From Lutjanus erythropterus (Eukaryota > Chordata > Actinopteri > Lutjaniformes > Lutjanidae): a stretch of DNA of 64,000 nucleotides. The stretch covers positions 12,076,472 to 12,140,471 of the forward strand of contig CM034601.1 in assembly GCA_020091685.1 (NCBI GenBank), in the 5' to 3' direction. This document shows, in pieces, positions 27,310-39,000 of the stretch. The notes under the pieces are model-generated. The model ran no database searches. It saw only the letters and a program-made list of their open reading frames with translations, and was not told the DNA's origin. Both the position numbers and the translations under genes were made by a program. Within the stretch, counting starts at the first letter, position 1, and every line of letters begins with the position of its first letter.

Positions 27310-27575
27310 TTTTTTGAAAAGCAATTAAAAAATGCCAAACATTTGATGGTTCCAGTTTTTGCTGTTGCTTTTCTTTGTCTTATAGTAAACTGAATATTTG
27401 GGGGATTTAGACGAGACAAAACAAGACATTTAATTATGCTTTGCTCTCAGGTATTGTGAAGCCATGGACATTTTTCCCTGTTTGCTTATGTTTTATAGAT
27501 AAAACGATTACTTGATTAATCAAGAAAATAATCGTCAGATTGTTCTGTAATGAAAATAATTGTTAGTTACAGCCC
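27310..27575 (-). repeat. Repeat A copy, reverse orientation
   Basis: Contains tttgatggttccagttttt, tagtaaactgaatatttgg and gattaatcaagaaaataatc and ends gttagttacagcccc, the inverse end of the family. Confidence 0.65.
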
Positions 27576-27639
27576 CACCGATTAAAACTCCCATCACAGT
27601 AACACACCTTTAAAAATAGTTTAATACTTAAATGCTTGT

Positions 27640-27930
27640 CACATAAAAATAACCCACATAGGTCTGCAGTATTCATTATCTAATTATACATTAAAGTAAA
27701 ATGTGCTTAAAAGTATCAAAAGTAGCAGTGGTCATTCTACAGTAAAATGGTCCCTGTCAGTGTTTTACTACTTTATATGATGTTAATATTTTTGCTGCAT
27801 TCATGTGTATGATGCATTTTACTGCTGCAGATGTTTAAGGTTGAGCTAATTTTAACTACTTTATATGCTGTTGGGTAGTTTAATACACAGAAATGTATCA
27901 CTGTCTATAAGATCATCATATGTTTGTGGT
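27640..27930 (+). repeat. Repeat C copy, internal part
   Basis: Contains acagtaaaatggtccctgtc, gagctaattttaactact and ttgggtagtttaata, wording of a repeat abundant in fish (the 'cagtggtgga' family). Confidence 0.55.
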
Positions 27931-28198
27931 GTCGCTGTCATGTGAGAACCACAAATCTCTAAAAAGTCAACTTTTCATAGTGTCAGAAAAACTGTTTTCA
28001 GCTTTGTGACAATGCATTCTCCGGCTGATCCAAGAGGCTTTTTAAAGACTTCATTTATCTTAAGAAGTAGGAGAATTTTCTCAACTCTTACAAAAAGAAC
28101 ACTTTATCCTTCGGTTTATCATAAACTTTCACATTCAGTATCACCAATTATGGAGTGGACTGAAAGGGTATGAAGCACTGTAATCTGTACAGCTGCAA

Positions 28199-29082
28199 CA
28201 ACTGACCCTTTGCTGAGCCCCCCCTTGCAAACAGCAACTGTCCATTGGTGAAGCAGCGTACGTGGAGTTCCAAGAGGAGCGATACTCATGGAATGGATCG
28301 AACTTTGTCTTTATCTGCTCTAACATAAGCTGCAAACTTTAGCATGTCCAGCTAACTCACACTGGCTGACTAGCTGAGGTTATGTTAGCTACAAATATGA
28401 AACAGGTGAAGTAACTCAAAAAATGCTCGAATTGACAACATCTGTGCACATAACTTTAAGCAAGTGCCATGAAATCAAAGCTGTCTCTATGTTGTCTAAC
28501 TGTTTATCTTAATTTGCCACATATCATAAAATTTGTTTAATTGTTGTAAACTTACTGCTGGATGAGACAAAGAGCCCCTCCCCTCTCTCTGCCAGGCAGA
28601 GACCTGCAGGCAGTGAATCACATCATATTCATACATCATATTTTAAAAGAGTAATTATTTAGTAATGGATAAGAACAGATAAGAGTGCCATTAAAGTACC
28701 GGCTCAATAAGCAGTATCGGTTAGAGTAGTAGTATTGATAAAATCTTAATGACACACAACTCTAGTCAGAGGGAAACATTAAAAGAGTTAGCTGGAGAAA
28801 AACTTCTCAGCTAACTCAAGGAGTATAAGCATTCGCTTTAGCTTCTATTAGCCAGCAACACTTATAAAATCTGTTAGCAAGAGTCATCATTTTGGCTGAC
28901 AACATCCATGGAATCTGCTAGAAACGAGAAGCTGTTTTTGTACACATCGCGTTTCAACAATTTACTTCCAAATGGATGTCAGCCACCATTATCACTGTAA
29001 ACTGCATATACTGTATGCGCAGTACGAGAATGGCGTAGCAAAAGTAACTAAGGAGGGCAGGGCTTGGCAAAGGGTCAATTAG
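28199..29082. mobile_element. Inverted-repeat-bounded element, about 0.9 kb
   Basis: The left end (28199-28230) reads caactgaccctttgctgagc, and the reverse complement of the right end (29050-29082) reads aattgaccctttgccaagcc. The two are clear terminal inverted repeats with a C-rich continuation. The interior is AT-rich with several TTAGC words and no coding frame. The family is common in fish by wording. Exact ends are uncertain by a few bases. Confidence 0.6.
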
Positions 29083-29104
29083 TCCTGTAGCTTAGAAAAT
29101 CAGA

Positions 29105-29330
29105 AAAAGAAAATTACTTGCCAACTATTTTAATAAGCACCTAGTAATTTTTCAAGCAAAACTGTTAAACATTTGCTGGTTCCAGCTTCTGTTAGGACTT
29201 GCTGCTTTTTCTTTTGTAATTTATGTAATGAATAGTCTTTGAGTTCTGGACTGTTGGCTGGACAAATAAAGCAATGAGAAGACCAGTATGGGCTTCGGGA
29301 AATTGTGATCATTTTTGATCATTTTTTGAC
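29105..29330 (-). repeat. Repeat A copy, degraded
   Basis: Contains acatttgctggttccagct, gttctggactgttggctgg and gggaaattgtgatc. It lies directly before repeat D copy 2. Confidence 0.5.
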
Positions 29331-29340
29331 ATTTGGTACA

Positions 29341-29720
29341 ATTAATCAAAATATTGTGGAAACTGCAAATATGGCCAAGTGCAAAATCCAAATCAAAGAA
29401 GCTGCACTTTCTTGATGAAGTAAAATGTGTGATAGAGCAGCATTATAATGAAGTACTGCAGAGCTGCAGAGATGTCCTGGCTTACAAATCTTGCTCTCCC
29501 AGATGTAAGAAAACATGTTATTTTGGTACAAGTCCCCAAAAGAGTCACATCGTGATGATTTTGATAGTTTTTTTTGTTTTCAGGAAAACTGAACATTGTG
29601 ATGCAAAAAACATTAACACTTATCATGAAGCACATCATGATATCTGTCAAAATACTCGAGAGTGAAATAATCTAATGATATAATAGTAATGTTTTTTATA
29701 CTATATCATGCAGCCCTACT
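29341..29720 (+). repeat. Repeat D, copy 2
   Basis: Same family and orientation as 58660-58996: attaatcaaaatattgtgg, aagtgcaaaatccaa, gagctgcagagatgtcc, tacaaatcttgctctcccag and the end tatcatgcagccctact. The open frame at 29333-29665 is part of this repeat, not a gene. Confidence 0.7.
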
Positions 29721-29910
29721 AGTAACTATGGTTATCAGACAAATGTAGTGGAGTATAAAGTACATTTGCCTCTGAAATGTAGTGCAATAGAAGTATAAGT
29801 TGCAAAAAATGGAAATGCTCAAGTAAAGCTCAAGTACCTCGAATGTGAACTTTCAAGTTACGTACAATAAGTTACTTGAGTAAATGTACTTAGTTACATT
29901 CCACCACTGC
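29720..29910 (-). repeat. Repeat C copy, end part, reverse orientation
   Basis: Reads aaatgtagtggagtataaag, cttgagtaaatgtacttagt and ends ccaccactgca, the reverse of the cagtggtgga start. Confidence 0.65.
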
Positions 29911-30201
29911 AGCTAACTATTGCAGAGCATTTTAAAAACACAACAAGACTGAATGAATTCCAACTAGTAGATCTTCTGCTGTATATGAACAACAAACAGT
30001 TCACACAACTCCTTATGGGTATGTTCTGCTACCCAATGCAAAAAAAACCAACATGAAATTAAGACAGCACACTTTACACTAGCGTCAGTGTCCAGGAAAT
30101 CAAAGCCAACAAGCAAACACGCTGCCACGGCGGGCCATTTAACTTTTAAAACAGCAAAAAGAGGCTAAATTCAAACAGAAAAAAGGCACATTTTGACTCA
30201 C

Positions 30202-30226
30202 CCTGTGTGAAAAGGAAGAAGGCCAT
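30202..30226 (-). CDS. Possible first coding exon of an unidentified minus-strand gene
   Basis: Minus strand: a start in good context (GGAGAATGG, A at 30226) encodes MAFFLFTQ plus one base, then a strong donor CAGG|GTGAGT at 30202. The upstream flank (30227-30420) has CpG dinucleotides (gccgcc, and tccc-gaca on the plus strand) and a GCTAGCTA cluster like the leaders of sar1b and sec24a. I could not find the partner exon with confidence and do not recognise the protein. An acceptor at about 22480 would give only a short frame. It may be chance. Confidence 0.25.
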
Positions 30227-30420
30227 TCTCCTTTACTTTATGGCGGCGAAGTGTCATTTAATTTCCAGTGTTTCAGGTCTTCTTTGGTAATTTTGTGTAG
30301 AGTTCATTCTTTCCCGACAACTTCAAGCCTAAACCCTCGGTCGCTGCTAGCTAGGTTAAGTAGCTAGCTAGTTACTAAAGTCTTAAAGGGCAGGGGGAAA
30401 TTAGCTTAAGTTAACTCTGT
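30202..30420 (-). promoter_or_regulatory. Possible promoter/leader zone for the candidate exon at 30226
   Basis: Locally denser in CpG than the surroundings, with GCTAGCTAG words at about 30345-30372. The same signature marks the two certain promoters in this window. Confidence 0.3.
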
Positions 30421-32900
30421 CGTTTATTTAACTCGTTTTTTTTTCATTTTTGGATATTAATTAACACTGATAACCTGACTGGATGATACACTTATGAGGT
30501 TAGGGTTATTCAATATTAATCAAATAACGATAACGTCACCTGCTGGATTCTAATCACTGTAAGTCTGCAATACCCTGTTTGACCGCACGTCGGTTCACGT
30601 TAATATATGTTGCAATCCAGGGGGGCGCTGTTGCACACACTTTGATTTACGTAAATGAAACCTGAAGAAGAGATCGCAGGTGAAACACATATTGGGAGAT
30701 TAATACAACATATTTATCTTTACTGAAGATAGCTCAAATAAGTGATGGTTATGGTTATCAAACAAAAGAAGCATTAATTCGTTGAAATATGTAAAAGAGG
30801 GCCAACATTTGCAAAATTGCACACTTATAATTATATTTTGCGAAAATCCATTGGTTTTCTGCACTTTTCCTGAAAAAAAAAAATCCCCTTCATGAAGAAA
30901 AATACTTGGAGCAAGCAGTTGGGCCAGTCATGAAAGTCCTTCCAAAATTAGCAAAGACACTTGCATCTAAAAGACAAATCTTAATAACCTGTGTTTACCC
31001 AGCTATTTCATGCCAATATGGCTGCTGTGAAGAAGATCCGCTGGTAATTGGCAAGGTGACAGTGAAAGCTAGTTTTAAAAATAACTGCATTTTTAGAGGG
31101 TCACTTTTAGGGTCAGAACTTTTTGTTCTTTGCTTTATGTTGACCTTTAATGTGTTTAATAAATGGGGATTGCCATGCTGCCAGCTGTCATTCATTAATT
31201 GATTTGCTGTGTAGCTGCTGTTTTTAATACTGTAATTGCCTCACTTTTCATGTTCAGTAGTGTTTACATCATTTTGTCTGCCCCCGATACTGTGAGCATG
31301 TGACTCGGCACAGTTCTCAGTAACAAGGAAGATTAATTCAGGAGAAATTCCATGCTTCATCTCTGACGTTAATTCAATTGATCTTATCCAAGTTTTTATT
31401 TTTAGAAGGGCCTAAACAATAAAAGTGTTTATCATACCATCTGTGTGTCTTTTCTTTGTTATTTTGTTTTACTTTCTGTTCGTGTCATAATTAATGAGAT
31501 CCCTCTCAAGGCAAAGGAAGGAGGCCACACATGAGGTATTATTTTTCATACTCTTTGCGCAACAGACTGACAAGTCAGACAATTAAGGGAACTTTGGATC
31601 CTGATACCTTTATGCATCTTAACATTATAATACGTACTTGCATTTGACCCGTGGACCACCATTAAGTTTCAGTCTTGACCCTCCCAGGAAAAAAAGTTTG
31701 GGCACCCCTGCTGTAGAAAATGCTCCCGTGAGTATTTGTATACCACTATGACACACCATCTTGTAATCCCAAGACCTGTCAGTTGACCCCTTGGACAGGT
31801 ACTTGTAAGGTGTGTCTCTGAATTTCTTTTATGTCTGAAGAAGGCCTTGTGCCTGAAATGTCACATGGTGATAAATAAATGTTAATTGGAGCATTATGTA
31901 GTTTGGAGGTCATAGATATGGAACAAATATATATCCATCTATATTCTGTATCAGTGGCGCTAACTCTATTTTCCTTTCTTGGAAAACAAAGCATGTATTA
32001 GTGACAGACAAATAAATACAGCACATGAGGGAATAGATTCATTGACATACTGGACATGTACATAAACAGTACTGTCTGTACTGAATTTAACTTTTGAACA
32101 TTATGCATGTATATATATACAATGAACATTCATACTTATATGATGTTTCTATTTTTATTTCATTTATTTATTCCCCTGTGCTGCTACATTTTGTGCTACT
32201 GTGTAAAACCAACTTTCCATTACAGGAGATAATTAAAGGTGCATATTATCTCACCTTCTTATTCTGCTTTTTATTTTAATATTTATTTTACTGTTTAATT
32301 CATAAAAACATCTTTTATGAAACATCTGTGTGAATGTGTGATTATGTATAAAAGGACTGATACATTTCTTTAGGTATGTCAATAAAAAATCTCAATAAAA
32401 ATATTGTTTTAAAGAAAGGATGTTTTTTCTTTTTGCCTTGATTAGTATGATGAGTTAACACTTGAACACTTATCTTAAAAACCTCTAATGAAAATCAGAC
32501 TTCCATCTTGACTGTGTTTAGTTGATAGTGTTTAATATTCTTAAATCAGTCCTCCTGCTTGATAAAGTAAACCTAATGACTGTGAGCATCGCACCCAGGG
32601 GCCTCGTGTGTTAAAATGTTCTGCGATTGAATTTTCTTCTTCATCTGAAGATCATTTTCTCAAATCGTACATTGGCCTGATTTATAAGAACAGCTTCTGC
32701 TGAATATAGCTGCACTCAACAACATTCAATCTATAAATTGAGAGTGCCTCAGGAGGAGTGTGAGGGCTTCAACTCCCAAGGGGGGATTCTTTATGCCAGG
32801 TTCAAGCTCTATAAATAAAGATATTGATGTGGATTTCCACTTACTCACATTTCTAGGAACGATTTTTAGCCATGCTAGTTTCATGACTCTAGAGACGGCA
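30421..32900. other. Intergenic AT-rich DNA
   Basis: A repeat-like stretch at 31780-31910 (ctgaagaaggccttgtgcct) and the hAT end. The frame at 30906-31202 is not recognised as a protein. Nothing else seen. Confidence 0.5.
31640..31710. repeat. hAT-type element terminus
   Basis: Reads gacccgtggaccaccattaa, then aaaaagtttgggcacccctg, the wording of the end of hAT non-autonomous elements. Confidence 0.4.
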
Positions 32901-32903
32901 ACG

Positions 32904-32930
32904 GTCTGTCTGTCTGTCTGTCTGTCTGTC
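32904..32930. repeat. GTCT microsatellite
   Basis: Six to seven GTCT units at the start of a dispersed repeat. A second short run lies at 33212-33226 in the neighbouring repeat. Confidence 0.9.
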
Positions 32931-32934
32931 GTTC

Positions 32935-33165
32935 ACTTTGTTCCAGACTGAAATATCTCAGCAACTGCTGGATGGATTGAGATGAAATTTGGCACAGTCA
33001 GTCATGGCCCCCAGATAATGAAGCTTATTGAATTTGGTGATTCCCTGACTTTTCTTTTCCACCAGCAGGTTGACACTTTTGGCTTTTACTGAAATATTTT
33101 AACAATTATTGGACGGATTCCCATGAAATGGGTGACCCTCTGACTTTTCATCTAGCTATTGCTAT
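32935..33165 (+). repeat. Dispersed fish repeat ('cagcaactgctggatgg')
   Basis: Contains tgaaatatctcagcaactgc, gagatgaaatttggcac and a second, similar unit aaatattttaacaattattg near 33090, so it looks like an internally duplicated repeat. It follows a GTCT microsatellite (32904-32930). Confidence 0.5.
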
Positions 33166-33169
33166 TTTT

Positions 33170-33480
33170 ATGCCTCCACACCTGCGACAGCCGCGGCTGC
33201 AGGCATTAAGTGTCTGTCTGTCTGTCCTGAACTCCTTGAGGAAATTTCTTCAAACTTGGTTCAAATTGCCACTTGGACTCAAGGATGAAGTTATTTGATT
33301 TTGGTGGTCAAAGGTCAAAGGTCACTGTGACCTCATAAAACATGTTTTTGGCCATAAATGAAGAATTCATCTGGTAATTATGTCAAAATGTCACACAAAT
33401 ATCTTAAATGGATAAAATGAAAAGGTCAAAGGTCAGCACCTTCACTATGACATCATAATGTTCAGCTCTCTATCAGTCCT
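33170..33480 (+). repeat. Dispersed repeat carrying nuclear-receptor-type sites
   Basis: Begins tgcctccacacctgcgac and contains aactccttgaggaaatttc and several GGTCA half-sites. The wording is common in fish genomes. No coding frame. Confidence 0.55.
33305..33333 (+). promoter_or_regulatory. Two DR1 sites overlapping a perfect ERE palindrome
   Basis: Half-sites TGGTCA (33305-33310), AGGTCA (33312-33317) and AGGTCA (33319-33324) are each one base apart, making two DR1 elements (the HNF4/RXR-PPAR type). The third, with CTG and TGACCT (33328-33333), makes AGGTCACTGTGACCT, an inverted repeat with a three-base spacer as in oestrogen response elements. A further DR1 lies at 33423-33435. Confidence 0.5.
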
Positions 33481-33489
33481 CTGTACTTC

Positions 33490-35029
33490 TCTGTAAAAAA
33501 TAGTATCTAAGTGAAGACAGCATGTTTCTCACTAGAAATTATTCACTGGAATCATACTTGTCAATATAGTAATAACTTCCATTCCCCCCAGATACACTTA
33601 AAAACTTTTATTAAATTCCTTCAAAGTCTTTATTTCAGTATCTTATATGAGTCTGGACAGACATGGATGTAAATAGTCACTTAACTATTGGTGAAGCCAT
33701 ACAATTGCAAGGTGGTAATTCTAGTTTTCTATGAAATATTCAGGACATTTTCCGTGTATGTGTGTGAGAAATGCAACAATATTTTTAGTTTTTTCTCCCA
33801 TTTTTCATGAGTTGAAGTAAAAAATCACAAAAGTTTTATTTCTCTCAAATTTTGTTCACAAATTTGTCAGTGAGCATTTCACTCTGGCCAAGATAATCCA
33901 TCCACCTGACAGGTGTGGCATACAGAGATGCTGGTTAAGCAGCATGATTATTGCACAGGTTTGTCTTGGACTGGTCACAATCAAAGGAAACTCTGTTTGT
34001 ATCTGCATATTTTCACTGCTTTTATTCTCAACAATCTGTGCTTTCAACTATTCCCTGCCTGTAGACTACAGATGAGAATTAGCCTTTCAGGCTAACTCTG
34101 GCATATTTTCAGAAATCTTACTTCAGAACACGTGCAATAATGTTTTTTTGTACTGTCCCTGATAAATTAGGTGTTATCACACTTATCCTGGTGGGACCTA
34201 CAGAGTCATCTGAAACTAGGTTATTTCATAAGCATGGAAGATGATAAAACAGGACAAAAGACTATTTGACAGCCAAACGTACATGTCCTGTCACTGAATA
34301 CAGCCAGTTCATTGTTTGATGTATTTCGCTGTTTAAGTCTGATGTAATTAGTTTTAAGTCAGTTCCTGGTTTCTTTTATATAAAGTCAGCTGTTTGCTCT
34401 TTTATGTGATTTTTATGCTGCTGTTTTGGCAAGGACTCCCTTTAAGAAGAGATTCTGAATCTAAATGGGAATATTATTGGTAAAATAAAGGATAAATGAA
34501 AAAAAAAATAAAATAAAGTCTGTGCTGAATGTAAAATTGAGGGCAGGAAAAAAAACTTCTCTGCAATGTTGTCATTCATTGTTGTTCAAACTGAGTATGA
34601 GGTCCTGCCATACACTTGAAGAGTGAAGATAAATTGTATAGCACTTCTAAAAACACAAATGTCCATGTCATGTGCACCACCCAGTGGCCTGATAGTACAG
34701 TGATAGTACTGAAGCTAAATTTTATGGTGCCAATGTGCTTTTTACATAACCTGCACAGTTAACTGTCTACAAGCTGCTCTGTAATCCTGCTCCACATAAA
34801 CAAATAATCTTATGTGGATATTTCAGTTTAACTGTCAGATCAGGAGAATAAAATATAGTCAAACTGTTTCCTGTTTGGCAGCAACAGCAGCATGAACTTT
34901 GGCTCCAGGCCACTCAGATTGTTTTACTAGATTTCTGGTCTTTTAAAATAACTTTAAACTACAATATAAACATTTTTTAATCATATTTTTTAAGTCATAT
35001 ATGAAGATGTGTTGCTGAAGTGCGGATGA
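33490..35029. other. AT-rich flank of the LINE
   Basis: No gene or named repeat recognised. Confidence 0.55.
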
Positions 35030-35171
35030 AAAACGCTTTAAGAGATTTTTGATGGATTGACAATTCGGGCCTACTGGATCCTCTATACCACCTGCTGTCA
35101 TTGACTGTGCACTGTCTACTCAAAGAGAACTACTCTACTTCAAGTTACTGTGGGCACTGTGAAGAATTAAA

Positions 35172-35933
35172 ATGCCAAAAAAAGGTGAGGAAGATTTTGT
35201 CACTCTATCTATGGTTCATGAGCTGCTGGAACAGCAAAAGGCTTTTTACAAGGAATTACTTGAGCAACAAGAGAAGAGCTACAAATCTTGCCTTCAAGTG
35301 ATTGCTGACTCTGTGTTTGCACGCATGGACAACCTTGTGAAAGATGTATTGAACATGTCCAAAGACATTCAAGATCTTAAAGCTAGTCTCCAATTTTCAC
35401 AAGCAGACTTGGATGACCTGCAAGCCACCAAAGCATGCAGCACTGATAAAATCCAAGTTATCTCTGACAGCCTTGCTGATTACCAAACTTCCATAAATAA
35501 TCTGTTTGAAAAAATGGATTATTTGGAAAACCAGTCAAGAAGAAACAACCTGCTAATAGATGGACTGCCAGACTCAAAATCTGAATCTTGGAATGAGACA
35601 GAGATCAAGGCAAAGAAAGTATTTTCTGATCACCTTAAAATAGACTCCAAGCTCATAGAAATTGAAAGATCTCATCGGACTGGAAAATATGACCATGCTG
35701 GACGTCCCAGATCTATTGTGGTCAAACTGCTTCGATACAAAGACAAGAAAGAAATTTTGAAAAGAGCTAAATCACTTAAAGGGACTAACATCTTCATTAA
35801 CGAGGACTTTTCTGAGAATGTGCGCATGAAACGAAAGGAACTGATGCCGCAACTCAGAGAAGAGAGGAGGAAGGGGAACATTGCCTTTCTGAAATATGAT
35901 CAACTAGTTGTGCATCCTCCCAGATCTAGTTAA
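35172..35933 (+). CDS. LINE ORF1 protein (coiled coil, L1-like RNA-binding type)
   Basis: 253 residues. The N-terminal half (about 14-122) is heptad-rich with many Leu/Ile/Glu/Gln, for example MVHELLEQQKAF, and predicts a coiled coil for trimerisation. YLENQSRRNNLLIDGLP at about 117-133 is the hallmark entry to the RRM-like domain of L1-type ORF1p, and a basic C-terminal domain follows (ERRKGNIAFLKY, about 231-242). Such proteins coat the LINE RNA into RNP particles and act as nucleic-acid chaperones. No zinc knuckle is present. The start ATG at 35172 is in the context aaaATGCC, and other start codons downstream would cut the coiled coil. Confidence 0.88.
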   Translation: MPKKGEEDFVTLSMVHELLEQQKAFYKELLEQQEKSYKSCLQVIADSVFARMDNLVKDVLNMSKDIQDLKASLQFSQADLDDLQATKACSTDKIQVISDSLADYQTSINNLFEKMDYLENQSRRNNLLIDGLPDSKSESWNETEIKAKKVFSDHLKIDSKLIEIERSHRTGKYDHAGRPRSIVVKLLRYKDKKEILKRAKSLKGTNIFINEDFSENVRMKRKELMPQLREERRKGNIAFLKYDQLVVHPPRSS

Positions 35934-36013
35934 TCTCCCCAGTTATCTCTCAGCAATAAATTTAACAGATTTCTAGATATTATGTCAACTATGAGTATTG
36001 TTGTCAAGCTGTC

Positions 36014-39000
36014 ATGTGTGATTTAAATAATTCAAATTCTATTTCTTTAGAAGATTTGACCACTGAGTCACAGGATTTAACTGACAGCAAGAATATGATA
36101 TATAATGACTGCTTTGATCCAGATATAAACTTCCTCAACTCAAGAAGACACCAAGGTCTATGCAGCTACTACAATGAAGAGGAGTTCAATATATTCACTA
36201 ATAGTTTACTAGATCAAGGGCATAAAAATACTTTTTCAACTCTTCATTTAAACATACGCAGTTTACCAAAAAATTATGACAATTTTTTACAATATCTGTC
36301 CACCTTAAATCATACATTTTCAGTACTTGCTCTATCAGAAACATGGCTCACTGATGATATAGCTTCTGCCTATTCAGTGTCACATTATAATGCTGTGCAT
36401 TCATGCAGACAAAACAAAAGGGGTGGAGGAGTTTCAATCTTTGTTGACAGTAATTTTCAATTTAGTGAGAGACAAGAATTTAGTAATAGCTTTGACAAAA
36501 TTGAAGTAGAATCTATTTTCATAGAAATACCAACTTTCAGTAGTTTTGGTGGGAAAAATGTTATAATTGGTTGTATTTATCGTCCACCCGATACTGATGT
36601 TGGAATTTTTAATGACGTTCTGTCTTCTACTGTAGAGCTGATAAGCAACAAAGGAAAGGTATGCATTGTTCTTGGAGACTTTAACATTGATATACTTAAA
36701 AGAGAGTCTACTTTTTCAACTGAATTTCTGAATATTTTTTATGCATCATACTTTCATCCTCTCATCTACAAACCAACTAGAATAACAAATAAATCTGCAA
36801 CTTTGATTGATAATATATTTACAAATTATTTTGATCATATGATCAGTTCTGGATTATTGTTAACTGACATTTCTGATCATTTTCCAATATTTCAAATTTT
36901 CTTAACCAAAAATAATCCACAAGACAAGTTTGATGTGAGGATGAAATGTCGAAAGTTCACTAATAAAAATGAAGACTCATTTATAGCTCTGATGGAGGAA
37001 GCCTCATGGGATGAAGTCTACAAAAATCAGGATGCTGAATTGGCTTACCTTACATTTATGAAAATTTTTACATCCATATTTGATAAATGTTTTCCACTCG
37101 TTGAATTAAACAGGAAAATTAAGTTTAAAAACTCTAAGCCCTGGATCACGCCAGGTCTACAAAGATCTTCAATTAAAAAAAATAAATTATACAAAAAATG
37201 TGTTGTTAGTCCCACCCCATTTAATATTGATGTTTACAAAAAATATAAGAATTATTTCACAAAATTACTACAAACTGCAAAAAAAAACTACTTTTCAGAA
37301 AAATTTGAACAATCCCGTAATGATATAAAAAACACATGGAACCTCATTAACGAATTATTGAATAAGAAAAAATCCTCCACAACTATCCCATCTCAATTAT
37401 TTGATGGTGTGAGAAATTATACTAATCTTTCTGACATAACAAATGGCTTCAATGATTTCTTTGTAAATATCGGTCCTTCCTTAGCTAAAGACATAGAGAA
37501 TACAGATGAATCCGTCTTGGTGAATATCAGTGAGCAGTATCCTCGTATCAGTATGTTTGATCCCCCCACCTCTAAAGAAGTACATGACATTATATTGGAT
37601 ATGAAAAATTCTGGTCCAGGACATGATGAAATAAGAGCTAGTCTTGTAAAGAAGGTAGTCTTGTCTATTGTTGAGCCCCTCACCTATGTTCTAAGTCTAT
37701 CCCTAAAAACAGGTGTTGTACCAAGCGACCTTAAATTAGCTAAAGTCACTCCATTATTTAAATCAGGTGATTCTAGCACATTTACTAAGTATCGTCCCAT
37801 ATCTGTTTTACCTAGTTTTTCTAAAGTTTTAGAGAAACTAGTATATTCAAGAATTAAAAAACATTTAGATGAGAGCAACATACTGTACAGCCATCAATAT
37901 GGTTTTCGGAAAAAAATGTCAACTGAAATGGCTCTTTTACAGCTTGTTCATAAAATCTCTACAGCTTTAGATAATAAAAAAATTTCTCTTGGCATATTCT
38001 TAGACTTGTCAAAAGCCTTTGATACTGTTGATCACAACATCCTTATTGCTAAGTTACAAAAATATGGCTTTCATGATGTTGCTCTGAAATGGTTGACTGA
38101 TTATTTAAAGGACAGGGAACAATATGTATCTATAAATATACAAAATTCTAATAGAGCTAAGCTGCTTTGTGGGGTTCCTCAGGGTTCTATCCTTGGACCT
38201 CTCTTGTTTTTGATATATATGAATGATTTACCCAGGGTTTGTAATAATGTCCTGCCTCTTTTATTTGCTGATGACACATGTCTTATTGCTTCACATGAAA
38301 ATTTTGGCACACTGATTCAAGAAGCAAATGAAGAACTGTCATCAATCTCTAAATGGTTTCAGATGAACAAACTCTCTCTCAATATAAATAAATCTAATTT
38401 TATAATATTCTGTAATAAAAATAAAAAGTATTCAAAAGAAGAAGCCAAATTATTTATAGACAATATTGGAATTACTCAGGTTCCTCATATTAAATTCCTT
38501 GGTGTCATAGTAGACGAAAAATTAACATGGAAATACCATATTGAATTTGTCTGTAAAAAGACTATGAAGTCAATTGGAATTTTGAGTAGAGTTCGTTCAT
38601 TGATAAATCATTCTTGTATTCTAACTTTTTATTACAGCTTAATTTATCCTTATATTATGTACTGTAACACCGTGTGGGCTGCCACAAGTCCCACTTTTCT
38701 CAATATGATTTTGTCAGTTCAAAAGAAGTTTTTGAGAATGATGAGTTTTGCTAAAAAATCTGATTCATGTGCTCCTTTGTTCATAAAATACAAACTGCTA
38801 TCAATTTTTAATGTAAACATATATCAGACTTGTGTGTTCATGTACAAATATGTACACCTAACTCATCAATTGCCGAGCACTTTTCTGAATTTTTTTAAGT
38901 TTTCATCAGACATTCATTCCCATTATACAAGACACTCAAAAGACTTCCATCTTCCATATTGTCGGACTTCCCTGAACCAATACACATTGAAATACAGAGG

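Noticed and set aside
29333..29665. 110-codon plus-strand frame
   Set aside because: Lies within repeat D, which has a second copy at 58660-58996 with stops.
30906..31202. 98-codon plus-strand frame
   Set aside because: No recognisable domain, no promoter or splice context.
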